A stretch of DNA of 13,248 nt from DATNFP01 sp035606335 (lineage in GTDB: Bacteria; Bacteroidota; Bacteroidia; Chitinophagales; Chitinophagaceae): assembly GCA_035606335.1 (NCBI GenBank), contig DATNFP010000071.1, positions 1 to 13,248 on the forward strand, read 5' to 3'. The translations under genes were made by a program, and so were the position numbers. Within the stretch, counting starts at the first letter, position 1; the number at the start of each line of letters is the position of its first letter. The notes under the pieces were generated by a model. That model saw only the letters and a list, made by a program, of their open reading frames with translations. It was not told the origin of the DNA and did not search any database. Below are positions 5,576 through 13,248 of the stretch, piece after piece.

Positions 5576-8500
5576 ATGAACCGTAAACTATCCATTTCAT
5601 TAAGTATAGTAATCCTGATTAGTATACCTATTGTTAGGACAAATGCTCAGACATCAACACAGGATATTAAGCCTAATGAAGTATATGCCCAGCAGATAGA
5701 ATATGCTAATAAGACGGCTAATAAGCCCAAGATAATACCATTTGATTTACCAGACGCGAAATCCTTGGTCGCTATTAATCAATCTGGAGATGGGGTAATT
5801 AATATCCCTCTTGTAAATGTGAAAGGCAGAAAATTATCCTTACCAATTTCGCTAACGTATGTAACAAGTGGAATAAAAGTAGATCAGCCATCTTCAGAAG
5901 TTGGCCTGGGCTGGAGTATAAATATTGGCAGCATTACAAGGGATTATGGTGCTTTTGAACCGGACTATTCTTTCACAGGAAAGGAGCTTACAATGCCTGC
6001 ACAAACAGGCGTATCTACTGATGCCAATAAGTTGTATACAAACAACGGCTTCATAAATCCATTTATCGATCCTTGGAGAGAAAATAAGTCGCTCAGTTAC
6101 AATATGTGTAGTGGTTCGGCTCCAGATAAATATAAGATGAATGTTTCTGGCGTCGAGTCGAATGAGTTTTGGAACTATACACAGGGCAACCTGGATGCAA
6201 GTGGAAATGCTTTGGCTCCAAGCTTTGTATTCACAAAGCAAGTGCCATGGAAGTTATCTTACGAAGTAAAAACGGATACAATTTCTCAAGAAATATCCAG
6301 GATCAATGAGTTTACGTATAGTGAAGCAGTAGGAGCAGCTGAAGCTTTGGTGAATGACAATACTTACGCTCAAGGCTTTAATATGGCAGCTGCAATTGGA
6401 TTATTTCCATATGTTAAAAATGGTAGATGTCCGGAATACGTTGTTCCACCAGCAGGATCGACTGGCTCACTCGTTCCATTGTCTACTACCGATCCAATGT
6501 ACTTTTCTACTAACCCTAAAACGGTGCAAGTACAGTATGAAGATTATTCAAAATTTACGATAACAACAGCCGATGGAACAAAATATATTTTCGGACGCCC
6601 TTTAAGAGGTCAAAAATATTTATTTGATGAAGAACCTTTTTGGTCTAGTATGAATTTGGGGACCGAAGGAGACCCCAATAAAGCATATGACGAGCTGTGG
6701 AAAACGGATTATATAGCGGAGTGGCTTTTAACAGAAATTAGAAGCAATGACTATGTAGATGCAAACAATGACGGAGTAGCTGATGACGGAGATTATGGCG
6801 ACTGGATCGCTATTCAATATACAGACCAATACCAATATGAGCAACCGGCAGCTACGTCAAACGCATTGCCAATGCCATTGCATAGAGAGTTTTCAAACTT
6901 TACACAAACTGACATGTACTCATCTTTAATAAGAGAGCGTGCCTACGTTACCAAGATAACAACACCTATCGAGACAGTTACATTTGGCAATTCTAATAAG
7001 TTCGATATAGATTTCGATTATTTCAATAAGGTTTTCAATACACAATCAACAAGAATAGATGCATCAAAACCAGTGGCAGATCAAAATGTGCCATATGCAT
7101 ATAACGTTTACACAACGCTTTATCCATATGCATCCTTTCCTGCTGCGCCATCTGGTTATTCACTAGATACTCAGCGCTACTATTATGTCAAGTATCCTAT
7201 GGAACTCAGGAGATATGACAGTTTATCAGTAGCAGATAATATTACAAGTTCGCATCCATTAGTCCAAAATATCACGTTGAACTATGCGGCACAGGGAGCC
7301 GCAAATCAGCTAGCTGTTTCCACCTATGCAATTTTACACAATGACGGAAAAACATTTAATAGCTATAATCCCGCATCGTTAGGGGCAGGTCTGGATCAAA
7401 GCAATTTTGCAGCAAGTGATGGTTATGCGCAGGTTCGTGGTAAATCTACGTTACTAGGCATTGACTATAGAGGAGCAAATTCAAGCTCGGCTAATAAAAT
7501 CTCATATAGCTTTGCCTACAACAATAATCCTTCTTATAGCAATATCCATCTCTACCAAATACAGAAACTCGGTGCCTTTGCCACTGTAAGAGAATGTCTT
7601 TCTGGCTCAAATGTCAATAGCTGGGGAAGATGGCCAGGATATAAAACATTAGTTGGTGGTACCATTATCCCAAATTCAATTTTGCCATGGAAAAGTATAA
7701 CCGTCAATAGTTTTGTTAATTCTTCGACGTTCACTCCGCCGAATAATACCAATTGGAATAATAAAGTAATGGAGGATGAGCTTGGGTATTATTACGATCC
7801 AACATTAAACGCTCTAAATGGAAGAGATGCCTGGTCACTAACAAATATAACCCTTCCGTATGGAGGCAAAATAAGCCTCACCTATGAGCTTGATCAAACA
7901 GATATTAACGATGACAGGAACAATTGGGTAAAAAATGGCATCGCCGATTATTGTTTGCCATCTGTCGGGCATTACAATAATGTGGCCCACCTCCGGAGTA
8001 TCATGCAAGATGAATATAACCAGGCCAATGAATCAACGGACACATTTGCCAATCAATTGTACCCGGAATACTATTTTTTGATGAATCAAAATACCGGCGG
8101 CCTAAGAATAAAGAAAGTTGACATTTCGGATATATACAGCGCACCGACTATCACTAAAACCTATGCTTATGGTACCGGACATTATACACTGCCACCCGCA
8201 GATTATTGGGGGAATTACATGCAAGGGTTTAGTGAATTTATAGAAAATGAAAAGGAGAAACATGTAATCAAAGATCTCTACGCTATAAATACTACCCCGT
8301 TAGATTATAATGATTATACTGCTACAATGACAGAAATGATAACGTCTACAAGGTTGGATGACAACATTAATGAATTGAGCACACATTATTATGAATATAT
8401 TGATGAGATAAGCAGCGATGGTTCTAAGATCAGGTCGTATTATGGTCAAATGCTAAATAATGCTACTAACCCGACACCCGGTATTGTATATTACCCGACA

Positions 8501-9283
8501 TATAATGGCCTACTAAAACAGCAATTTCTCCACCATTATGATTTTGTTGAGCTATTAGCAACTGATCTGGATCATTCAAAAGACATAGGAAATTATGCAA
8601 CGTTTTATTTTAATGCAGCAGGAGGCATTGTAAAGAAAGTACAGTCTGACTACGAGTTCATAGAAAATAAATCGTTCAATATTCAGGCCCCTGTTACCCA
8701 ACAAATTGTAGATGCAGAATATGCTTTACCTGAATACCATCCATACTTGCATGATATATGGGGATATATTCCAGGTACCAATACCTGTATATTGCCACCA
8801 ACACATGCTGCTGACAATATGCTACATATTATTCCTTCAGAACATTTTTTTAATTATGCCACAGCATGGAATACTTTAGGAGATATTATTTCGGGCATTG
8901 GATCTTCAATTGGTTATGGTAGTATCTCAACCCAGGTAAATAGTACTGCTGAAGCTGTTAATCCCTTATTAAGGCTTGCATATGAATCAGGAGGACTTCC
9001 TTCAGCTTTTATGCCAACATGGTTTGCTGGAATAGCAGCAGTTAATAATCCATGGTTGGGATCAACCCCTATGAGCACTATTCATTCCGCCTATGATGCT
9101 ACAACGATAACTTTAGTACATGATAATTCATATTCTTCACAAAGGGACTGTAACCAGCATCCTGAGTTAGATATACAGACATATTTACAGATGCCAAAAT
9201 ATTCTATTAATCCACTGACTTACAAAAGTCATCAATCTTATATTCTTCGTCCAATACATACCACAACTACTACAAACTTTTAG
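5576..9283 (+). CDS. Exported RHS-associated protein, N-terminal (GLGWSxN) part of a split scaffold
   Basis: This 1235-aa protein starts at ATG 5576, 11 bp after the previous stop; an in-frame upstream GTG/ATG-type extension to 5468 would overlap the previous gene and bury the signal peptide, so it is rejected. Residues 1-25 form a Sec signal ending TNAQ. Then come INIPLVNVKGRKLSLPISLTY (about 75-95) and GLGWSIN (110-116), the hallmark of the SpvB/RHS-associated amino-terminal beta domain. DGTKYIFG (333-340) follows. DANNDGVADDGDYGDW (395-410) resembles an EF-hand/dockerin-like calcium loop. LPYGGKISLTYE (about 760-771) and NTGGLRIKKVDISD (about 836-849) are recurrent in large Bacteroidota RHS proteins. 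The chain ends at YILRPIHTTTTTNF, where related proteins, as I remember them, continue into YD-type repeats; here that continuation is the next gene. It probably builds an exported beta-rich shell or surface protein. No toxin domain or type IX sorting tail is recognised. Confidence 0.85.
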   Translation: MNRKLSISLSIVILISIPIVRTNAQTSTQDIKPNEVYAQQIEYANKTANKPKIIPFDLPDAKSLVAINQSGDGVINIPLVNVKGRKLSLPISLTYVTSGIKVDQPSSEVGLGWSINIGSITRDYGAFEPDYSFTGKELTMPAQTGVSTDANKLYTNNGFINPFIDPWRENKSLSYNMCSGSAPDKYKMNVSGVESNEFWNYTQGNLDASGNALAPSFVFTKQVPWKLSYEVKTDTISQEISRINEFTYSEAVGAAEALVNDNTYAQGFNMAAAIGLFPYVKNGRCPEYVVPPAGSTGSLVPLSTTDPMYFSTNPKTVQVQYEDYSKFTITTADGTKYIFGRPLRGQKYLFDEEPFWSSMNLGTEGDPNKAYDELWKTDYIAEWLLTEIRSNDYVDANNDGVADDGDYGDWIAIQYTDQYQYEQPAATSNALPMPLHREFSNFTQTDMYSSLIRERAYVTKITTPIETVTFGNSNKFDIDFDYFNKVFNTQSTRIDASKPVADQNVPYAYNVYTTLYPYASFPAAPSGYSLDTQRYYYVKYPMELRRYDSLSVADNITSSHPLVQNITLNYAAQGAANQLAVSTYAILHNDGKTFNSYNPASLGAGLDQSNFAASDGYAQVRGKSTLLGIDYRGANSSSANKISYSFAYNNNPSYSNIHLYQIQKLGAFATVRECLSGSNVNSWGRWPGYKTLVGGTIIPNSILPWKSITVNSFVNSSTFTPPNNTNWNNKVMEDELGYYYDPTLNALNGRDAWSLTNITLPYGGKISLTYELDQTDINDDRNNWVKNGIADYCLPSVGHYNNVAHLRSIMQDEYNQANESTDTFANQLYPEYYFLMNQNTGGLRIKKVDISDIYSAPTITKTYAYGTGHYTLPPADYWGNYMQGFSEFIENEKEKHVIKDLYAINTTPLDYNDYTATMTEMITSTRLDDNINELSTHYYEYIDEISSDGSKIRSYYGQMLNNATNPTPGIVYYPTYNGLLKQQFLHHYDFVELLATDLDHSKDIGNYATFYFNAAGGIVKKVQSDYEFIENKSFNIQAPVTQQIVDAEYALPEYHPYLHDIWGYIPGTNTCILPPTHAADNMLHIIPSEHFFNYATAWNTLGDIISGIGSSIGYGSISTQVNSTAEAVNPLLRLAYESGGLPSAFMPTWFAGIAAVNNPWLGSTPMSTIHSAYDATTITLVHDNSYSSQRDCNQHPELDIQTYLQMPKYSINPLTYKSHQSYILRPIHTTTTTNF

Positions 9284-9284
9284 C

Positions 9285-10433
9285 ATGAAGCAGTATCTTT
9301 TATTAATTATGGTTTTCTTTCTGGCGAGTAGCTCGTACGCACAAATAACGGAAGATAAATCACTCACCTACAATCCGGATGGGTTTGTAGCAACCGAAAA
9401 AACTACACTTAGTAACCTGGATGATGTTACAAGGTATTATCAATATCCTAAAGATTATGGTTTGCCGGCTGTTTATTCTTGTGGTACGATACCCACACCT
9501 ACACAAGGATTAATACAACTTATTGCCGCCAATAATATTGATGTTCCGGTAGAAACATACTCTGTATTGCATAAGTATGGTACCAGCACAACAGAGGTGA
9601 CAGAAGGAGTATTAACAACTTTCCAGGCAAACGGTTATCCGTACCAGGTATACAAAATCGAATCTGCAATTCCAATAGCTACATTCACTCCTTCTCACTA
9701 CGATGCGACAACTTGCGGCCTAGATATGGACTTACACTATGCCTTACAGGAGACATATACCAAGTATGATAATTACGGCAATCTATTGGAGAAAAATACA
9801 CGTGGAAATAAGAATATATCGTTTATATATTCCTACAAAGGAGCCTATAAGATTGCAGAGGTAGACAATGCAGCTAATAACCAAATAGCATATACCAGCT
9901 TCGAGACCACAGATGGTGGAGGCTGGAATTACACTCCATCCGGAGTACTAAGCCTCTCATCAGGATCGCTAATCGCGGGGAAAAATGTATATATCATCGA
10001 CTATGGAGCTATAAGCAATTTAAATGCGCTTCCGCTCGGTGATTATGTGGTTTCTTTCTGGCGTAAGGCTTATACAACACCACCTCCAATACCAATAGTT
10101 AGGCTTTTGCTTACTGGTTCATCACCTACTGATAATGCCGTAATAGGAGCAACAATAAATGGCTGGACGTATGAGGAACACCACATTAAAAATATAACAG
10201 GCCTTACTATAAGTGGTAATGGGGATTATATTGATGAGTTGAGATTATACCCGGCCAATGCAGAGATGATAACGTATGGTTATACCCCACTAGTTGGAGT
10301 CACTTATTCCTGCGATGTTGCAAGCCACTTTAATTATTATGAATATGATGATCTGAACCGGCCTACTATAGTGCGGGATCAAAATGGGAATATTAAAAAG
10401 AAGATAGATTATAGGGTGCAGCAGGCTGAATAA
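9285..10433 (+). CDS. Exported YD-repeat/jelly-roll protein, C-terminal part of the split RHS scaffold
   Basis: This 382-aa protein starts 1 bp after the upstream stop (TAG-C-ATG) and has its own strong signal peptide (hydrophobic 4-15, cleavage near SYAQ at 17-20). The mature part opens with ITEDKSLTYNPDGFVATEKTT and RYYQYPKDYGLP (50-61), exactly the type of sequence that follows the TTTTNF-like end of the preceding protein in one-piece homologues (from memory). YDNYGNLLE-type repeats follow around 160-170. About 205-320 looks like a carbohydrate-binding-type beta-sandwich (GDYVVSFWRKAY, DYIDELRLYPANAEM). The chain ends with a YD-repeat, YEYDDLNRPTIVRDQNGNIKKKIDY (352-376). I infer that it is secreted separately and assembles with the 1235-aa protein. 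It could instead be an independent gene family; a search for fused homologues would decide. No catalytic residues are evident. Confidence 0.83.
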   Translation: MKQYLLLIMVFFLASSSYAQITEDKSLTYNPDGFVATEKTTLSNLDDVTRYYQYPKDYGLPAVYSCGTIPTPTQGLIQLIAANNIDVPVETYSVLHKYGTSTTEVTEGVLTTFQANGYPYQVYKIESAIPIATFTPSHYDATTCGLDMDLHYALQETYTKYDNYGNLLEKNTRGNKNISFIYSYKGAYKIAEVDNAANNQIAYTSFETTDGGGWNYTPSGVLSLSSGSLIAGKNVYIIDYGAISNLNALPLGDYVVSFWRKAYTTPPPIPIVRLLLTGSSPTDNAVIGATINGWTYEEHHIKNITGLTISGNGDYIDELRLYPANAEMITYGYTPLVGVTYSCDVASHFNYYEYDDLNRPTIVRDQNGNIKKKIDYRVQQAE

Positions 10434-10473
10434 AAAATGCAATAATTATTTATAAGCTTTTAAACCTTTTACA

Positions 10474-13248
10474 GTGAAGAATCAAAATAAAATCGCAATA
10501 TTATTCTGCAGCATATTATCGTCGCTTGGTTCATATGCGCAGCCGTCTAATAATATTCCCGACAATAGTCTTAACCCAAGCCTGCCTCCGGTTACCTCAT
10601 ATCCGTACCTGGTAAACTACACAGCCCCCCTTGTGAATTACCAACGCGTTTATGAGCCACAGGCTCCTACGGTAAACACTTCGGACATAGGTGGAAAAAC
10701 ACCAGTGGTAGCTTCAATAACCAATACAACTTATTTTGATGGTATAGGCAGACCCTTACAGGATATTTTTCGCCTGGGAGCTGATGGTATGTTTGCCGAT
10801 CTTGTTAAAGTACATACTTATGATGAAAAAGGAAGGGAAAGCGTAGTGTACCAGCCGTTCTCCTATGCAGCCCCTATTGCAAATAAGGGTAGACTGGAGA
10901 TTAATCCATTAACACTCTTATCTACGGAATATAGTGCAGAATATCCTGGAGAACAACCGTATTCCCAAACACTTTATGATAATTCTCCAATGGATAGAAT
11001 TACTAAAGTAATGCCCCCGGGTTATAACTGGGTGGGGAGTTCAAGAGGCGTTAATACTGATTATAGTGCAAATGGCTACTATTCTGTTGTGCCCCCCTAT
11101 GACGAACCTGCAGTTTCTCAATGGACAGTAGGGCCACTTAATACAGACGTTCCCGTTTATAACAACATATATCCAACAGGTACTTTGTTTTTTATCAAGA
11201 CAACAGATGAGGATGGCAATATCACAATAGGATATAAAGATAAAAGCGGCCGGTTAATTGCGAAAAGAGTACTCATTTCTTCTACCTCAAGCTTTACGTC
11301 TCCTTATACAATAACACCAACTTATGCAGAAACTAATTACATTTATGACGATCTGGGCAACCTGCGCTGGGTGCTTACACCTGAGGCTCTACGCCAGTCA
11401 GCATCAGCAGGTACATGGGCAGCTGGCAGTTCACCTGTAAGTGCCGCAAATTTATCAGGCTATTGCTACAATTATTATTATGATGAAAGAGGAAGAGTAG
11501 TGGAAAAACAAATGCCGGGTAAAAGCAGAGAGTATATGGTTTATGATGTACGGGATCGGCTAATATTCACCCAGGATGGCAATGAGCAGGCTGCAAATAC
11601 CTGGAGCTTTACTACTTACGATGTTCTGAACAGGCCTACAATGACAGGTATCTATAATGCTCCAGCGGGAGCGTCCCGAACAACCTTGCAAGATAATATA
11701 GATATTGGTAGTTATCCTTCAACTTCAGATCTGCTGCATTATATGACAACTAACGTTTACAATACATATCCTACAACCCTCACCAATGCCTCAATACTCA
11801 CTTATACCTATTATGATGATTATTCTAATCCTTCGATATCCGGAAGTGTGTTTAGTACCGCAGATCTAAGTAAGCTTACCGGCGTGTCACCCTATGCAAT
11901 AACACCCGCATTGGGCAGCCAAACAATGGGGGAGGTTACCGGTATCAAAGTGAAGGTGATGGATCCTGCTAGCCCCAGCCTTTGGAATACAACAACAAAT
12001 TTCTACGATGCATTAGGACAGGTAATACAAACGCAAGCCACTAATCATATGGGTGGTCTTGATATTACTACAAATCAATACAATTTTGGAGGAAGTTTGG
12101 CCAGCAGTGTTACTAACCATAAAAACCCCTCTGCAACACCTGTTAATACTTATGTAACTAAAGATTACAGGGTAAATTTTCAGACGGGGGAGACAGATGC
12201 ACTATACCAAAATATAGATGGTAATGGATCAACACCTATTTTCTCAAATACCTACGATGATTTTGGTCGGGTAAAAGACAAGACGCAAGGTGGTGGCGCT
12301 GAGAATGATTACTCTTATGATGTGCGTGGAATGCTGATTGGCATCAATGACAATTTTATAGACGCTCCAACTACCGACAGATATTTTTATGAACAGATTT
12401 GTTTCGACAAGGGCTTTACTAATAAACCTTATAATGGAAATATTGGTGGTATTATGTGGAAGGGGTATGGGGTTTCTGCTCCCAAAAGATCATATGGATA
12501 TACTTACGATAAGCTAAACCGACTAGGCTATGCCGAGTTCCGGGAAAACATAGGCACTCCAGGCAGCCCTATTTGGGATAAAACCGCAACAGATTTTACT
12601 GTATCAAATGTTGCCTACGATTATAATGGCAACCTTCAGACTATGAACCAGCGCGGCCCTTCGGGAACCGGGCCGGTGGATATGGATATCCTGACTTATA
12701 ACTACATGCCTAATAGCAATCAGCTATCTAACGTAACCGATGCAGGGGTAGTAACCGGCAATCCTGATTATAAAGAAAATATAATTAATGTCCCTCAATA
12801 CAATTACGATGCTAATGGTAATCTGCAGAATGATAATAAAAAAGGTTGGACAGCTACTTATAGTTACCTGGATAAACCCGAACAAGTCAATTTTTCACCC
12901 AGCGTAGGCTCTGTTGCTTTTCTATATGATGCGTTAGGAAATAAGCTTAGAAAAACTACAACAGACGCTGCGTCTGGTACCACAACGGTAACCGATTATA
13001 TAGGTCCCTTTGTTTACGTTAACAATGCACTCTCTTATGTATCTCACGAAGAGGGCCGCTGCCGGCCGGTAATGCCAATACCTGCAACGGGTATGCCCAG
13101 CTTCTATTATGATTATTACATAAAAGATCATTTAGGCAATGTCCGTTCCGTTGTTAATATGCAGGAAACAGGTTCCGGGCCACTTACTCCTCCGACTGGC
13201 ATGGGGGTTGCTTATGCAGCTACAATGGAACCTGGGAATGCCGGTACG
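10474..13248 (+). CDS. DUF6443/RHS repeat-associated core protein, 3'-truncated by window edge
   Basis: The frame is open from GTG 10474 to the window end (925 codons, no stop). GTG is chosen because TAA lies in frame at 10453-10455 and the chain then begins with a signal peptide (hydrophobic about 7-20, cleavage near YAQ at 21-23). NYQRVYEPQ...YFDGIGRPLQ (about 55-96) is typical of DUF6443. Many YD-repeats follow: TYDEKGRE (115), IYDDLGNLRW (about 289), YYDERGRVVEKQMPGK (about 335), TYDVLNRPTMTG (381), FYDALGQVIQTQ (510), TYDDFGRVKDKT (593), NYDANGNLQND (778) and LYDALGNKLRKTT (816). YYIKDHLGNVRSVV (about 880-893) is the RHS core signature; in the family the core ends within roughly 100 residues more and is followed by a variable tip, often a toxin. 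That tip is outside the window, so toxin activity is an expectation, not an observation. It is the fourth gene of the operon, 40 bp after the third. Confidence 0.9.
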   Translation, partial: MKNQNKIAILFCSILSSLGSYAQPSNNIPDNSLNPSLPPVTSYPYLVNYTAPLVNYQRVYEPQAPTVNTSDIGGKTPVVASITNTTYFDGIGRPLQDIFRLGADGMFADLVKVHTYDEKGRESVVYQPFSYAAPIANKGRLEINPLTLLSTEYSAEYPGEQPYSQTLYDNSPMDRITKVMPPGYNWVGSSRGVNTDYSANGYYSVVPPYDEPAVSQWTVGPLNTDVPVYNNIYPTGTLFFIKTTDEDGNITIGYKDKSGRLIAKRVLISSTSSFTSPYTITPTYAETNYIYDDLGNLRWVLTPEALRQSASAGTWAAGSSPVSAANLSGYCYNYYYDERGRVVEKQMPGKSREYMVYDVRDRLIFTQDGNEQAANTWSFTTYDVLNRPTMTGIYNAPAGASRTTLQDNIDIGSYPSTSDLLHYMTTNVYNTYPTTLTNASILTYTYYDDYSNPSISGSVFSTADLSKLTGVSPYAITPALGSQTMGEVTGIKVKVMDPASPSLWNTTTNFYDALGQVIQTQATNHMGGLDITTNQYNFGGSLASSVTNHKNPSATPVNTYVTKDYRVNFQTGETDALYQNIDGNGSTPIFSNTYDDFGRVKDKTQGGGAENDYSYDVRGMLIGINDNFIDAPTTDRYFYEQICFDKGFTNKPYNGNIGGIMWKGYGVSAPKRSYGYTYDKLNRLGYAEFRENIGTPGSPIWDKTATDFTVSNVAYDYNGNLQTMNQRGPSGTGPVDMDILTYNYMPNSNQLSNVTDAGVVTGNPDYKENIINVPQYNYDANGNLQNDNKKGWTATYSYLDKPEQVNFSPSVGSVAFLYDALGNKLRKTTTDAASGTTTVTDYIGPFVYVNNALSYVSHEEGRCRPVMPIPATGMPSFYYDYYIKDHLGNVRSVVNMQETGSGPLTPPTGMGVAYAATMEPGNAGT

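Noticed and set aside
9281..9287. Simple frameshift or nonsense mutation splitting one RHS gene
   Set aside because: The second chain begins with a full signal peptide that would make no sense inside one continuous protein, so a recent point lesion is unlikely.

Overview
The window looks like chromosomal DNA from a Bacteroidota bacterium, most plausibly Chitinophagaceae or a close relative. The DNA is AT-rich. Secreted proteins have Sec signals ending in the 'YAQ/NAQ/HAQ' cleavage style common in the phylum. Strong Shine-Dalgarno sites are absent. The two open-ended RHS-type proteins match architectures (GLGWSxN amino-terminal region, DUF6443-like region) that I know mainly from Bacteroidota. 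This is recognition from memory; no database search was run.

Left part (1-2249, minus strand): three genes read leftward. They are a small cupin protein (2249-1884), a short-chain dehydrogenase (1788-853) and, 12 bp further on, an MGH1-like (GH63-related) glycoside hydrolase that runs off the left edge (840-<1). The hydrolase is easy to miss because it has no stop inside the window. The SDR and glycosidase are clearly co-transcribed; the cupin is separated by 94 bp containing an inverted repeat.

Middle (2250-4088): a divergent promoter region, then a two-domain chromate transporter (chrA, TTG start) with a good intrinsic terminator. After it comes a 514-bp stretch without an intact gene. That stretch is not empty. 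It holds a broken minus-strand gene (a signal-peptide-like start, an in-frame TGA, then 53 coding-looking residues), a perfect 8-bp inverted repeat, and a 21-bp-period tandem repeat just ahead of the next operon.

Right part (4089->13248, plus strand): a compact operon of four exported proteins with gaps of 11, 1 and 40 bp. They are (1) a 491-aa protein with a coiled-coil/Gln-rich front and a beta-rich, outer-membrane-like tail; (2) a 1235-aa RHS-associated protein with the GLGWSIN amino-terminal domain; (3) a 382-aa protein that looks like the carboxy-terminal continuation of (2) but has its own signal peptide; and (4) a DUF6443/RHS YD-repeat protein that is still open at the right edge, just past its DHLGNVRSVV core motif. 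The variable carboxy-terminal tip of (4), where a toxin or adhesin domain and then an immunity gene might lie, is outside the window.

The most interesting point is the modular, split, multi-secreted RHS system, in particular the clean division of one scaffold into two exported chains. A repeat-bearing leader and a decayed gene sit directly upstream of it.
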